Numbered from the stretch's first letter, positions 8,444 to 18,131 are shown. The stretch is 64,000 bases of DNA from Amycolatopsis albispora (GCF_003312875.1 NZ_CP015163.1:4836001-4900000); one strand, 5' to 3'. Notes: generated by a model from the sequence alone, not told the origin. A program made the numbers and translations.

Positions 8444-8647
8444 TCAGAGCAGACCGCGGCGGACCGCCCAGACCACCGCCTCGATCTGCGTGCGCACGCC
8501 CAGCTGATCGCAGATCGCCCGGGTGCGGCGGCGGATGGTCCGGCCGGACAGGCCGAGCCGCCTGGCCACCGCGTCCGCGGGCAGGCCGGAAGCGAGGAGC
8601 CGGAGCAGTTCCAGGTCGTCTTGGCGCAGCCGGTCCTTGGTGAGCAT
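8444..8647 (-). CDS. Stand-alone LuxR-type HTH domain protein (67 aa)
   Basis: This 67-residue protein is little more than a LuxR C-terminal DNA-binding domain. About residues 10-65 fit the family pattern: DLELLRLLASGLPADAVARR, then LSGRTIRRRTRAICDQLGV and a final AVVWAVRRGLL. No receiver, ATPase or ligand-binding domain is present. Its ATG shares a base with the rhaI stop (TGATG), so translation should be coupled to the isomerase. It is the last gene before a strong terminator. A GerE-like small regulator of the rhamnose genes or of an unlinked target is plausible but inferred. The LacI-like sites before rhaT do not look like LuxR-type boxes. Confidence 0.75.
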   Translation of the reverse strand: MLTKDRLRQDDLELLRLLASGLPADAVARRLGLSGRTIRRRTRAICDQLGVRTQIEAVVWAVRRGLL

Positions 8648-9813
8648 CAGGCCCCCCATCCCATGGCGGCACCGCCGGTCCGCTCGGCTTCGATGCGTTC
8701 CTGGTAGCCGCTGCGGTGGTAGGCGGCGATCGGATCCGGGTCCAGGCCCATGTCCTCGCGCAGTTCGGCCAGCCGCGGCCGGACGTCGGTGTTGAACGCG
8801 TCCATCACCACCGCGTTCGCGCCCAGCACGTCACCTTCGGCCTGCGCCCGCGCCAGCGCGCCGGCGTCGACCAGCAGTGCCTTCGCCGTCGCCTCCTGGA
8901 CGTTGAGCACCGAGCGGATCATCGCCGGCACCTTCGGCTCCAGGTTGTGGCACTGGTCGAGCATGAAGGCCACGTTCGCGGCCGGGTCCAGCCCGCCCGC
9001 GCTGACCAGCTCGTGCATGATCCGGAACAGCTGGAACGGGTCCGCCGCACCGACGATCAGGTCGTCGTCGGCGTAGTTGCGGCTGTTGAAGTGGAACCCG
9101 CCGAGCCTGCCCTCCCGCAGCAGCACCGCGACGATGAACTCGATGTTCGTGCCCGGCGCGTGGTGCCCGGTGTCCACCAGCACCTGCGCGCGCTCGCCGA
9201 GCCGCAGGCACTGCGCGAACGACGTGCCCCAGTCCGGCACGTCCATGGTGTAGAAGTGCGGCTCGAAGAACTTGTATTCGAGCAGCAGGCGCATGTTCTC
9301 CGGCATCCGGTCGTACGCCTCGCGAAGCCCCTCGTGCAGCCGGTCCTGGCGGGCGCGGATGTTGTCCTGCCCGGCGTAGTTGGTGCCGTCGGCCATCCAC
9401 ACCGACAGCACGCCCGAGCCGGTGACCCGCCCGATCTCCACGCACTCCAGCAGGTGGTCTACGGCCTTGCGGCGCACCCCCGGATCGGGGTTGCACAGGC
9501 TGCCGAGCCGGTAGTCGTCCTCCTGGAACACGTTCGGATTGATCGCGCCCAGCTCGATCCCGCGGTCGGCGGCGTACCGGCCGAGCGCGCCGAAGTCCTC
9601 GACGCGGTCCCACGGGATGTGCAGCGCGATGCTCGGCGCCACGCCGGTCAGCTCGTGCACCTTGGCCGCGTCATCGATCTTCTCGTACGGGTCACGCGGG
9701 ATCCCCCGCTGCGCGAACACCTTGAACCGGGTGCCCGAATTCCCGTACGCCCACGACGGCGTCTCGATCCGCTGTGCACGCAGCACCTCGGCGGCTGCTG
9801 CCCACGAACTCAT
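8647..9813 (-). CDS. rhaI: L-rhamnose isomerase (RhaI, Gram-positive/Pseudomonas type)
   Basis: This 388-residue TIM-barrel enzyme converts L-rhamnose to L-rhamnulose in the cytoplasm. It fits the RhaI type known from Pseudomonas stutzeri and actinobacteria, distinct from E. coli RhaA. Likely metal and substrate residues include LLEYKFFEPHFYTMDVPDW (about residues 178-196), LVDTGHHAPGTN with its His pair, FHFNSRNYADDDL and FMLDQCHN. It starts 12 bases after the binding-protein gene and is coupled to the small HTH gene by TGATG. Kinase and aldolase or dehydrogenase genes needed to finish rhamnose breakdown are not in this window. Confidence 0.88.
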   Translation of the reverse strand: MSSWAAAAEVLRAQRIETPSWAYGNSGTRFKVFAQRGIPRDPYEKIDDAAKVHELTGVAPSIALHIPWDRVEDFGALGRYAADRGIELGAINPNVFQEDDYRLGSLCNPDPGVRRKAVDHLLECVEIGRVTGSGVLSVWMADGTNYAGQDNIRARQDRLHEGLREAYDRMPENMRLLLEYKFFEPHFYTMDVPDWGTSFAQCLRLGERAQVLVDTGHHAPGTNIEFIVAVLLREGRLGGFHFNSRNYADDDLIVGAADPFQLFRIMHELVSAGGLDPAANVAFMLDQCHNLEPKVPAMIRSVLNVQEATAKALLVDAGALARAQAEGDVLGANAVVMDAFNTDVRPRLAELREDMGLDPDPIAAYHRSGYQERIEAERTGGAAMGWGA

Positions 9814-9825
9814 GCGGTACCCCTC

Positions 9826-10893
9826 TCAGAAGTCGAACCGGTCGATGTTGGCCGCGTCGAACACGGTCGGCGGGCCGAGCACGACCTCTCCCTCCGCGCC
9901 GATGGTGTACTCCCCCAGTTCCCCGGCGGTGAACTTCTCACCCGGCGCGCCGGTGATCCGGCCGGACGCCAGCGCGGTCGCCGCCTGCACGCCGAGGTAG
10001 CCGAGCTTGTTCGGCTCCCACAGCGCGAACGAGCCGACCGTGCCGTCCTTGACGTAGGCCCGCATCTGGTTCGGCGTGCCGAGCCCGGTCAGCGCGACCT
10101 TCCCCTTGTACTCGGAGGAACTGAGGTAGCGCCCGGCCGCGGCCAGGCCGACGGTGGTCGGCGAGACGATGCCCTTGAGCTGCGGGTGCGCCTGCAGCAG
10201 GCCCTGCGTTTTCTGGAAGGACACCTGGTCGTCGTCGTTGCCGTAGGCGATTTCGACCAGCTTCAGCCCGGCGTGCTCCGGCTTGGCCAGTTCCTGCTTC
10301 ATGATCTCGATCCAGGTGTTCTGGTTGGTCGCGTTCGCGGTCGCCGAGAGGATCGCGATCTCCCCGCTGCCGCCGACCGCCTGCGAGATCAGCTCGACCT
10401 GCTTCACCGCGATGTCGCGGGAATCGGCCTGGTTGATGAACACGTCGCGGGCGTCGGTGGCCACGTCGGAGTCGAGCGTGACCACCTTCATGCCTTGCTG
10501 CCGCGCGGTTTTCAGCGCCGGGGCCACCGCGTTCTCGTCGTTGGCCGCCATGATCAGCGCGTCCTGGCGCTGCTGTGCGGCGGTGTTGATGTAGGTGACC
10601 TGCGAGGACGCGCTGGCGTCGGACGGGCCGGTCGCCTTGAACTCGGCCTGCAGCTCACCCGCCGCCTTCTCGCCGCCCTGCTGCACCACGGTGAAGTACG
10701 GATTGTTCACCTGTTTGGGCAGGAAGGTCATCTTCAACCCGGTTTTCACCGGTGCCGCGGGATTGGCCGCACCGGTGGCCTGTGGCGCCGGGCCCTGTCC
10801 CGCACTGTCCTTTGTGGTCCCGCTGCAGGAGGCGAGCAGCAGGGCCATGCCGAGTACCGCGACACCTCGTCGTGTGACGGTGGAGGCGTTCAT
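9826..10893 (-). CDS. rhaS: Rhamnose ABC importer, substrate-binding lipoprotein
   Basis: This 355-residue binding lipoprotein has a Peripla_BP_4 fold. The signal runs MNASTVTRRGVAVLGMALLL and ends in lipobox LASC with Cys23. The mature part opens with KMTFLPKQVNNPYF and contains TLDSDV and INQADSRDIAVKQVELI, as in RhaS/AI-2-binding proteins of this family. The true start at 10893 shares a base with the stop of the upstream permease (TGATG). Linkage to a rhamnose isomerase downstream and a rhamnosidase upstream makes rhamnose the likely ligand. Autoinducer-2-type LsrB proteins are related, but no lsr genes are present. Confidence 0.87.
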   Translation of the reverse strand: MNASTVTRRGVAVLGMALLLASCSGTTKDSAGQGPAPQATGAANPAAPVKTGLKMTFLPKQVNNPYFTVVQQGGEKAAGELQAEFKATGPSDASASSQVTYINTAAQQRQDALIMAANDENAVAPALKTARQQGMKVVTLDSDVATDARDVFINQADSRDIAVKQVELISQAVGGSGEIAILSATANATNQNTWIEIMKQELAKPEHAGLKLVEIAYGNDDDQVSFQKTQGLLQAHPQLKGIVSPTTVGLAAAGRYLSSSEYKGKVALTGLGTPNQMRAYVKDGTVGSFALWEPNKLGYLGVQAATALASGRITGAPGEKFTAGELGEYTIGAEGEVVLGPPTVFDAANIDRFDF

Positions 10894-11852
10894 CAGGTTT
10901 TCCTTCCTGCTGGGAAATACCGGCTGCCGAGCAAGCGCGGGATGAGCACACCGGCGAGCAGCAGCGCGCCGGTGACCACGGTCAGCACCTCGGTCGAAAC
11001 GTCGTCGAGGATCAACAGGTTGCGCAGGCCGCCGAGCAGCAGCACCCCGGCGATGACGCCGCCGAGCGTGCCCTTGCCGCCGAAGATCGACACCCCGCCG
11101 AGCAGCACCGCGGCGACCACGGCCAGTTCGAGCCCGTTGCCGTTGTCCGCGCGGGCGCTGGAGAAGCGGAGGGTGTAGACGATTCCGGCGACCGCGGCGA
11201 CCGCGCCGGTCAGCACGAAGAGGATCAGCTTGACGCGCTTGACCCGGATCCCGGAGAACCACGCCGCCTCCGGGTTCGCGCCGATGGCGAAGGTGGACCG
11301 GCCGAACGAGCTGTGGTGCAGCAGCACGGCGAACCCGACGGCCAGCAGCGCGAACAGCAGGATCGGGTACGGGATCCGCGTGCCGGGGATCGGCGTGTTG
11401 CCGAACTGGGTGAAGCTGGCCGGGAAGTCGGCGACCGCGGTGTCACCGAGCAGCACCAGCGCGAGTCCGCGGTACAACGCCAGCGTGCCGATGGTGACGG
11501 CGAGCGACGGCAGGCCGAGCCGGGTGACGAGCAGTCCGTTGAGCGCCCCGCACAGGGCCCCGGCCAGCACGGCCACCGGCAGGATCAGCTCCAGCGCCCA
11601 TCCCGCGTTCCACAGCGTGCCGACCAGCGCGCTGGACAGCCCGAGCACCGACGCCACCGACAGGTCGATCTCGCCGGAGACCACCACCAGCGTCAGCGGC
11701 AACGCGATCAGGGCGATTTCGGCGATGTCCAGGCCGAGGTAGAACAGGTTGCCGCCGGAGAGAAAGGTGCCGCCGGTGCGGACGCTGCCCACCACGGCGA
11801 CTGCCACGAGCAGCAGGACCAGCACCGACTCCCAGCGCAGCAGGCGGGCCAT
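10893..11852 (-). CDS. rhaQ: Rhamnose ABC importer permease (second permease)
   Basis: This 319-residue RbsC-type permease has the family block LPLTLVVVSGEIDLSVASVLGLSSA near residues 50-75 and about nine membrane helices. The importer uses two dissimilar permeases, as the rhaSTPQ system of rhizobia does. The start [15 protein letters not shown] at 11852 overlaps the preceding permease stop (TGATG), and its own stop overlaps the rhaS start in the same way. No N-terminal extension is present here, in contrast to its partner. Confidence 0.86.
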   Translation of the reverse strand: MARLLRWESVLVLLLVAVAVVGSVRTGGTFLSGGNLFYLGLDIAEIALIALPLTLVVVSGEIDLSVASVLGLSSALVGTLWNAGWALELILPVAVLAGALCGALNGLLVTRLGLPSLAVTIGTLALYRGLALVLLGDTAVADFPASFTQFGNTPIPGTRIPYPILLFALLAVGFAVLLHHSSFGRSTFAIGANPEAAWFSGIRVKRVKLILFVLTGAVAAVAGIVYTLRFSSARADNGNGLELAVVAAVLLGGVSIFGGKGTLGGVIAGVLLLGGLRNLLILDDVSTEVLTVVTGALLLAGVLIPRLLGSRYFPAGRKT

Positions 11853-13291
11853 CACGCGCCTCCGTTCCTGGTGCGTCGCAGTGCGGCCGCGAGGCGCAAC
11901 GCCACCAGCCGGTCGATCGAGATGGCGGCGAGCAGCAACGCGCCGGTGATGGCCTGCTGCCAGAACGCGGGCACCCCGACCACCACCAGCGAGCCAGCGA
12001 TGGTGCTGAGCAGCAGCGCGCCCAGTGCCGCGCCGAGCACCGTGCCGGAGCCGCCGAAGATGGCCACGCCGCCGACCACCACGGCCGCGACCACCTGCAG
12101 TTCGAGCCCGGTGCCCGCAGCCGCGTCGACCGTGCCGTACCGCGCGGCCCACAACGCGCCGGCGAGGCCCGCGATCGCCCCGGACACGGCGAACGCGGTG
12201 AAGGTGCGGCGGGGCACCGGAATCCCGGCGAGGACGGCGGCGTCGGGATTGGAGCCCATCGCGTACAACTGCCTGCCGGAGCGGTAGGAGCGCAGGTAGA
12301 ACCACGCGGCGAGCACCACGATCAGGGTTATCAGCACCAGGTTCGGCACGCCGAGCAGTCGGCCGCTGCCCAGGGCGAGCAGGCTGCCGGGCAGGTCGGC
12401 GGCGTTGATCTGCTGCCCGGAGGCGAGCGCGAAGTCGAGGCCGCGGAAGACGTAGAGCGTGCCGAGGGTGACCACCAGGCTCGGCACCCGCCCGAGCGCG
12501 ACGACCAGTCCGTTCGCCGCCCCGCAGGCCAACCCGATCACCACGCCGAAGCCGACCCCGACGGCCACCGGCAGCTCGTGGTTGGCGGCGAAGGCATCGG
12601 CGGTGAGAAAGGCAGCCAGTCCGAGGACGGAGCCGACGGACAGGTCCACGTTGCGCGTGATCACCACGATGGTCTGGCCGACCGCGAGCAGCGCCACGAT
12701 GGAGGCATTGAGCAGGAGGTCGCGTACGCTCTGCGCCTCGATGAACCGGGGATTGCTGAACGCCGTGCCAGCGACGACGAGGAGCAGGGCGAGCAGGATG
12801 CCCAGTTCGCGGACCTTGCCCGCGCGGTCGGCGAGCCTGCGGGCACCCGCTCCGCGCTCTGAGGCCACTCGCTCCACTGTGGACATAGTGGCCCGAGGGG
12901 GCTTTGCGGCCTTTGCGGGCTCGATCGCCTTGCTGGCCCCGGCGGATCCGGTGGCCCCGGCGGATCCGGCAGACCCGGTTGGCCCGGCTGACTCGACCGA
13001 TCCGGCGGACCTGGCGCGCCCGCCAGACTCGGCAGGCTGCGCGGGCCCGGCGGACCCGCTAGCCCCGGTGTGCTCGGCGGCCCCGGCAACCCCGGCAGAC
13101 CCGGCGGGCGCAGTGGGCTCGGGCCCGGTGGGGGACCCGGTGGCCTCGGCGGGTTCGGCGGACCCGGCGGACCCGGCGGGTTCAGTGGGCTCGGTGGCGC
13201 TGGTCGGTGCCGTGAGCCCACTGGAATCCGTGGGCCCCGCCGGCTCCGTGGGGTCGGTGGGCCGTGGGGGCTCAGTCGAAGCGGCGTTCAT
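11852..13291 (-). CDS. rhaP: Rhamnose ABC importer permease with long low-complexity N-terminus
   Basis: This 479-residue protein is a normal RbsC-type permease from about residue 136 on. That part has the block [27 protein letters not shown] and ends at a typical family position. The first 135 residues are unlike family members: almost only Ala, Gly, Ser, Pro, Thr and Glu, in repeats such as [13 protein letters not shown] and [18 protein letters not shown], with hardly any hydrophobic residue. The start at 13291 overlaps the ATPase stop as ATGA, which argues for the long form. A shorter start, [12 protein letters not shown] at 12886, is possible and would give a permease of usual length. The segment would face the cytoplasm if translated. 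Confidence 0.8.
   Translation of the reverse strand: MNAASTEPPRPTDPTEPAGPTDSSGLTAPTSATEPTEPAGSAGSAEPAEATGSPTGPEPTAPAGSAGVAGAAEHTGASGSAGPAQPAESGGRARSAGSVESAGPTGSAGSAGATGSAGASKAIEPAKAAKPPRATMSTVERVASERGAGARRLADRAGKVRELGILLALLLVVAGTAFSNPRFIEAQSVRDLLLNASIVALLAVGQTIVVITRNVDLSVGSVLGLAAFLTADAFAANHELPVAVGVGFGVVIGLACGAANGLVVALGRVPSLVVTLGTLYVFRGLDFALASGQQINAADLPGSLLALGSGRLLGVPNLVLITLIVVLAAWFYLRSYRSGRQLYAMGSNPDAAVLAGIPVPRRTFTAFAVSGAIAGLAGALWAARYGTVDAAAGTGLELQVVAAVVVGGVAIFGGSGTVLGAALGALLLSTIAGSLVVVGVPAFWQQAITGALLLAAISIDRLVALRLAAALRRTRNGGA
12887..13285 (-). repeat. Low-complexity repeat coding for the RhaP N-terminal extension
   Basis: About 400 bases of degenerate 6- and 9-base units built from GGCGGATCC and CCGGCGGAC-like words on the plus strand (for example 12940-13000 and 13060-13180). 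On the minus strand they read in frame as Ala-Gly-Ser-Ala-Gly or Glu-Pro-Thr-Glu-Pro blocks. The frame stays open for the whole length, but the composition is typical of slippage-driven expansion, so copy number may vary between strains. Confidence 0.75.
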
Positions 13292-14766
13292 GCTCGCCCC
13301 GCCGCCGCGAGGGCGACCGACTCCTCGGTGGCAGCGGCCCGGTCTAGCTCCGCGGCGAGGTTGCCCTCGTGCATTACCAGGACCCGGTCGGCCATGCCGA
13401 GCACCTCGGGCAGTTCCGACGAGATCATCAGCACCGCCACCCCCTCCCCGGCCAGTTCCGAAAGCAGCCGGTGCACCTCCGCCTTGGTGCCGACGTCGAT
13501 GCCGCGGGTCGGCTCGTCCACGATCAGGACGGCCGGGCGTCGCGCCAGCCACTTCGCCAGCACGACCTTCTGCTGGTTGCCGCCAGAGAGGACTCCGACC
13601 GGGTCACTCAGGCGGGCGAACTTGAGGCTTAACCGGATGGCCCAATCCTTGGCGAGCGTGCGCTCGTCACGACGGCGGATCAGTCCACCGCGGCTGAGCG
13701 TGCCGAGCGAAGCCAGCGCCGCGTTCCGCTCGATGGAAGCGTCCATCACCAGGCCCTGTTGCCGCCGGTCCTCAGGCACAAAGCCGATTCCGGCCGCCAT
13801 CGCGGCCGTCGGTGAGCCCGGTTTCAGCGGTTTGCCCTGGCACCGCACGGTTCCGGCGTCCGGCCGGTCGATGCCGAAGATCGCCCGCGCCACCTCGCTG
13901 CGGCCGGCGCCGACGAGCCCGGCGAGCGCGACGATCTCGCCCGCGCGCAGCTCGAAGGACACGTCGGTGAACACGCCTTCCCTGGTCAGGCGACTCACCT
14001 CGAGCGCGACCTCACCGAGCGTGGTGTCCTGCTTGGGGAAGAGCGTGGACAGCTCGCGGCCGACCATGCGGCGCACCAGGTCTTCGGGGGTGTGCCCGGC
14101 CAGTTCGCCGGTCCAGACGTGCTCGCCGTCGCGCAGCACGGTCGCGCGGGTGCACAATTCGAAGACCTCGTCGAGCCGGTGCGAGACAAAAAGCACCGCG
14201 ACCTGCGCTTCGAGCAGGGCCCTGACCACACCGAACAGGCGGCGAACCTCCACTTCGGACAGTGCGGCGGTCGGCTCGTCCATCACCACCACCCGCGCGT
14301 CGAAGGAGAGCGCCTTGGCGATCTCGACCACCTGCTGGTCGGCGATCGACAGCCCGCGGGCGGGCCGCGCCGGGTCGAGCGCGACGCCGAGCCGCCCGAA
14401 CAGCTCCCGCACGGCCTCGTGCATGGCGCGCGTGTCGATCCGCCACCCGGACCGCAGGGGCTGGCGGCCCATGAACACGTTCTCCGCCACCGAGAGGTCC
14501 CCGAACAGCGTGGGCTCCTGGTAGATCACCGCGATCCCGGCGTCCCTCGCGTCGGCGGGACCGCCGAACCGGACGGGCTCACCGTCGACGAGCACGCTGC
14601 CCTCGTCCGGCCGGTGGACCCCGGCGAGCACCTTGATCAGCGTGGACTTGCCGGCGCCGTTCTCGCCGAGCAGGGCGTGGGCCTCGCCCGGCCGCAGGTC
14701 GATGGACACCCCGGAGAGCGCCCGCACCGCACCGAAGGACTTGCTCACCTCGCGCAGCTCGGTCAC
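13288..14766 (-). CDS. rhaT: Rhamnose ABC importer, ATP-binding protein
   Basis: This 492-residue tandem ATPase opens the rhamnose import operon. Domain 1 has Walker [10 protein letters not shown] (about residues 34-42) and Walker [11 protein letters not shown]. Domain 2 has a degenerate Walker A (LVGAGRSEV) but an intact LSGGNQQKV and [11 protein letters not shown]. The GTG start at 14766 follows a strong ribosome site (GGGAGG, 6 bases upstream). The gene order ATPase, permease, permease, binding protein, isomerase matches rhamnose transport loci. It is preceded by a TTGACA box and LacI-type operators, so sugar-responsive repression is likely. Confidence 0.88.
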   Translation of the reverse strand: MTELREVSKSFGAVRALSGVSIDLRPGEAHALLGENGAGKSTLIKVLAGVHRPDEGSVLVDGEPVRFGGPADARDAGIAVIYQEPTLFGDLSVAENVFMGRQPLRSGWRIDTRAMHEAVRELFGRLGVALDPARPARGLSIADQQVVEIAKALSFDARVVVMDEPTAALSEVEVRRLFGVVRALLEAQVAVLFVSHRLDEVFELCTRATVLRDGEHVWTGELAGHTPEDLVRRMVGRELSTLFPKQDTTLGEVALEVSRLTREGVFTDVSFELRAGEIVALAGLVGAGRSEVARAIFGIDRPDAGTVRCQGKPLKPGSPTAAMAAGIGFVPEDRRQQGLVMDASIERNAALASLGTLSRGGLIRRRDERTLAKDWAIRLSLKFARLSDPVGVLSGGNQQKVVLAKWLARRPAVLIVDEPTRGIDVGTKAEVHRLLSELAGEGVAVLMISSELPEVLGMADRVLVMHEGNLAAELDRAAATEESVALAAAGRA

Positions 14767-14787
14767 CGGTCTCCCTCCCGTGAATAA

Positions 14788-14947
14788 ATCGTTTCAATCC
14801 ACGGCTGAGGCGAGCGTGCTGCGCGAGTGTGAGCCATGTCAAGTTTTTGGCGGCCAAACTCCCGGAATTGACGCGTCCCGACACAGTAAGAACGCAGACA
14901 ACTACGGACAGCTATACCGCCGCCAACACGGATTAGAACGTTTCAAG
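14788..14947 (-). promoter_or_regulatory. Promoter region of the rhamnose operon with two LacI-type operators
   Basis: On the minus strand a perfect -35 box TTGACA lies at 14842-14837; the -10 is weak (CACGCT or similar, about 17-18 bases on). Two copies of TTGAAACG occur on the minus strand. The distal one, TTGAAACGTTCTAA (about 14946-14933), nearly matches the palindrome TTGAAACGTTTCAA. The proximal one, TTGAAACGATTTAT (about 14800-14787), lies between the promoter and the ribosome site. The central CG and TTGAAAC half-sites are typical of LacI-family operators. No LacI gene is in the window, so the regulator must be elsewhere. Confidence 0.55.
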
Positions 14948-14954
14948 CCACCCA

Positions 14955-17900
14955 TCAGGCCGTACGCGTGACAAACCGCCACTGCCCGTGGCCGAGCCGG
15001 TGAACAGCGCAGCCGCGGTCCATCCGCACGTACTCCGCGGCCGGAACCGAGGTCACCTCGCCAGCGACCCCAGCGGGCACATGGACCTCGGCGGTGCAGC
15101 CCACCGGCACCTCCACGGTCAGCCGCAGGCCGCCGCCGACCTTGGCCCAGTGCACACCGACGCGGCCCCGGACGGTCTCCACCGTGCTGCCCGCCCAGTG
15201 CACCCCGGCCCGCGCGTCCGGCCGCACGGTGAACGTCCGGTACCCGTTGTCCCCCGGCCGCAGCCCGGCGACGTTCTCGTACAGCCACTGCGTCACGGTC
15301 CCCTGGAAGTAGTGGTCCCGCGACCGTGAGTCCAGCTGCCACATCTCCCACATCGTGTCGGCGCCGTTGTCGAACCAGTAACCCCAGCTCGGATAGGTCC
15401 GCTGCGTCGCGATGGCGTGCGCGACGTCGGCGTGCCCGTGCGCGGTGAGCACCCGCAGCAGCACGCTGGTGCCGAGCGCACCGGTGTTCAGGTGGTCGCC
15501 CCTGGCCCTGATGTCCGCCACCAGACTGTCCACAACGGACTTCTCCGCGCCCGCCGGTACCAGGCCGAAGGCGAGCGGGATGGCGTTCGAGGTCTGCCGG
15601 TAGTCCGGGTCCTTCGCTGTGCGGTAGTGCCCGTCCGGCCCGAGGAAGGCCGCGTTGAACGCCTCGCGCAACCCGTCCGCCACCGACCGGTACCGCGCGG
15701 CATCGTCCCCGCGCCCCAGCAGCTCACCGAGTTCCGCCGTGCCGACCAGTGCGCGGTGCAGGTACGCCGTCGCGGTCAGCCGGGTGTCCTCCGGCGGCAC
15801 CCCGCCGTACCCGGGCGGCAGGTAGTCGCCCAGCGCGGTGACCGCCAGCCCGTTCTCCAGCCTGCCGATCTCCCAGTCCAGGTACTTGGTCAACGGCTGC
15901 CAGTGCTCCGCGGCCACCCGGTCGTCGCCGTACCACCGGTACATTTCCCTGACCAGGAAAGGATAAACCGTCGTCCACTCCGGAGCGGGCGCCAGCTCCT
16001 GGTAACCCCAGCCGCCGCTCGGCACGATCACCGGCAGCTGACCGGGTTCGTTCTGGCTGTCCGCGAGGTCCCCGATCCACTTGGTGAGGAACCGCGGCAC
16101 GGCGAAGGCATGCGCCAGGCTGGGCGCGCCGACCTGCGCGTCACCGGTCCAGCCGTTCTTCTCGTACATCGGGGTGTCGGTGGGAATGCCGTGCAGGTTG
16201 TTCAGCAGCGTCCGGCGCATCGCGCGGTCGAGCTGCTCGAAGAACGGCTCGGAGCACCGGAAAGTGGCGACCTCGCGGACCTTCGTGTGCACCACGCGGC
16301 CGAGCAGCTTCGGCGGTGACGGCAGCCCGTGCACCTCGACGTACCGGAAGCCCTTGTACGAGAACTTCGGCTCCCAGGTTTCCTCACCGGTGCCCGCGCA
16401 GGTGTAGAAGTCCTTCTGGTGCCTGCCGGGCACGTGCCCGTTCTCCCAGATCACGCTGCCGTCGTCGCGCAGCCGCTCGCCGTGCCGCAGTTCGACGGTG
16501 GTTCCGGCGGGCGCGCGCACGGTCAGCTGCGTCCACCCCGCCATCATGCGCCCCATGTCGGCGACAAAAACGCCGGGCCGCAAGGTGGTCACCGACACCG
16601 GCGTCACGGTTTCCACTGCCTCGATCGGCTCGTGCTGCTGGGCGCGCACCACGCCCTTCGGCGCCGCGTGCTCGACCGGCGACCGCCAGGCGCTGTCGTC
16701 GAAACCGGCCGACGACCAGCCCGGCTGTACCAAGCGCGCGTCGTAGGATTCGCCCGCGTACAAGGAATCCGAGACGGTCGGGCCGTCGGCCAGCCGCCAC
16801 GAGGTGTCCGACCCGATCGTGGTCCGGCTGCCGTCGGGATGCGTGATCTCCAGCCGCGCCAGCAGTTTCGGTTCCCCGCGCCAGTCCGGCTTCTCCCAGC
16901 GCCAGACGTTCGGGGTGGTCATGCCGTAGAAGCCGCGCCCGAGCGTCACGCCGATCGCGTTCGCGCCTCCGGTGAGCAGGCCGGTGACGTCATGCGTGGT
17001 GTATAGCACGGTCCGGTCGTAGTCGGTGAACCCGGGATCGAGCACCTGCGTGCCGACGCGCTTCCCGTTGAGCTCGGCTTCGTAGTACGCCAATCCGCTG
17101 ATGTACAACCGCGCGCTCGCCACCGGTTTGTCCACAGTGAACTCACGCCGCAGCAGTGGTGCCGGGATCTGCGGTGGCTGCACGGAAACGCCGCTGCCCC
17201 ACGGGCCCTGGCCGTACGGCGCCAGCACCACCGCCTCGGCCCAGCCGCTGTCGTCGAAGTCCGGCTGCTCCCAGCCGCTCTGCTCGGACTCCGCGACACG
17301 CCAGCCGGCGCCGGTGACCAGCTCGGTTGTCCCGGCGCGGAACCGGACCAGCAACCCGCCCGGGTTGACCGAAACCGAGCCGCGGTTCGTGGCCAGCGCG
17401 CCGAGCACCACCCGCCCGCCGGCGACGGGGACCTTGGTGTGCCGCGCGGTCCGCCAGCCGTCGACCTGCTCCGGCGCGTGGAGCACCTGCTGCCCGTTGA
17501 GGAACAGCGTGAAGTCGTCGTCCGCGGTGGCGACGACCTCCGCCTCGGTGACATCGCCGGGCAGGTCGACCGCGGCGCGGAACCAGCGCGGCCCGGCCGG
17601 CGCGTTGCCGGTGGTGCTGCCCGGCGACCAGATCCACGACGCGCCGGTGAAGTCGAGCGGCGCCGCCGGGGCGGGCGCGCCGATCCACGCCGCCGTCCAC
17701 GCGGTACCGAGGAAGCCGGTCTCCCACCAGCTCCACGCGCTCCAGTCCGACGGCTGCCCGTGCTGGTCCCAGATCCGGACACGCCACTCGTACCGCGTGC
17801 GCGGGCTCAGCGGCGGCCCGTCGTAGGCGATGGCGGTCGAGCGGTCGGACTCGACGCGCCCCGAATCCCAGCCGCCCGCGACCTCGATCTGGTAGGCCGT

Positions 17901-18131
17901 CTGCCGTGCGTGGTGCCCGGCGGCGACCGGCACCCACGACAGCAGCGGCCGGGCGACATCGGTGCCCAGCAAGGTTTCCGCGTACTCGACGGTCAGCCGT
18001 TCGGCGCGGAGCACACCCGCCTTCCCTTCCGCCCCTGCCGCCGCGGCGGTCGCCGTGGCGGGCAGCGCGAGCGCGCCCGCGCCCAACGCGGAGGTCTGCA
18101 GGAAGCTACGCCGGTTCAGTCCACCAGTCAT
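14955..18131 (-). CDS. Exported GH78 alpha-L-rhamnosidase
   Basis: This 1058-residue enzyme removes terminal alpha-L-rhamnose from glycosides or polysaccharides outside the cell. A Tat signal is clear: LNRRSFLQTSALGAGALALPATATAAAAG just after the start, so it is exported folded. Then come beta-sandwich domains (about 45-560), an (alpha/alpha)6 catalytic barrel (about 560-920) and a C-terminal beta domain. Catalytic-type segments are MYEKNGWTGDAQVGA, GGWGYQELAPAPEW and GADTMWEMWQLDS. The start at 18131 gives the cleanest Tat signal; 12 more residues could be added upstream. It sits directly before the rhamnose importer operon in the same orientation, consistent with release and uptake of rhamnose, though rhaT has its own promoter region. 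Confidence 0.9.
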   Translation of the reverse strand: MTGGLNRRSFLQTSALGAGALALPATATAAAAGAEGKAGVLRAERLTVEYAETLLGTDVARPLLSWVPVAAGHHARQTAYQIEVAGGWDSGRVESDRSTAIAYDGPPLSPRTRYEWRVRIWDQHGQPSDWSAWSWWETGFLGTAWTAAWIGAPAPAAPLDFTGASWIWSPGSTTGNAPAGPRWFRAAVDLPGDVTEAEVVATADDDFTLFLNGQQVLHAPEQVDGWRTARHTKVPVAGGRVVLGALATNRGSVSVNPGGLLVRFRAGTTELVTGAGWRVAESEQSGWEQPDFDDSGWAEAVVLAPYGQGPWGSGVSVQPPQIPAPLLRREFTVDKPVASARLYISGLAYYEAELNGKRVGTQVLDPGFTDYDRTVLYTTHDVTGLLTGGANAIGVTLGRGFYGMTTPNVWRWEKPDWRGEPKLLARLEITHPDGSRTTIGSDTSWRLADGPTVSDSLYAGESYDARLVQPGWSSAGFDDSAWRSPVEHAAPKGVVRAQQHEPIEAVETVTPVSVTTLRPGVFVADMGRMMAGWTQLTVRAPAGTTVELRHGERLRDDGSVIWENGHVPGRHQKDFYTCAGTGEETWEPKFSYKGFRYVEVHGLPSPPKLLGRVVHTKVREVATFRCSEPFFEQLDRAMRRTLLNNLHGIPTDTPMYEKNGWTGDAQVGAPSLAHAFAVPRFLTKWIGDLADSQNEPGQLPVIVPSGGWGYQELAPAPEWTTVYPFLVREMYRWYGDDRVAAEHWQPLTKYLDWEIGRLENGLAVTALGDYLPPGYGGVPPEDTRLTATAYLHRALVGTAELGELLGRGDDAARYRSVADGLREAFNAAFLGPDGHYRTAKDPDYRQTSNAIPLAFGLVPAGAEKSVVDSLVADIRARGDHLNTGALGTSVLLRVLTAHGHADVAHAIATQRTYPSWGYWFDNGADTMWEMWQLDSRSRDHYFQGTVTQWLYENVAGLRPGDNGYRTFTVRPDARAGVHWAGSTVETVRGRVGVHWAKVGGGLRLTVEVPVGCTAEVHVPAGVAGEVTSVPAAEYVRMDRGCAVHRLGHGQWRFVTRTA

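Noticed and set aside
8716..11178. An 820-codon plus-strand frame opposite rhaI and rhaS
   Set aside because: Composition is typical of a shadow frame and the minus-strand genes have signal peptides, motifs and TGATG coupling.
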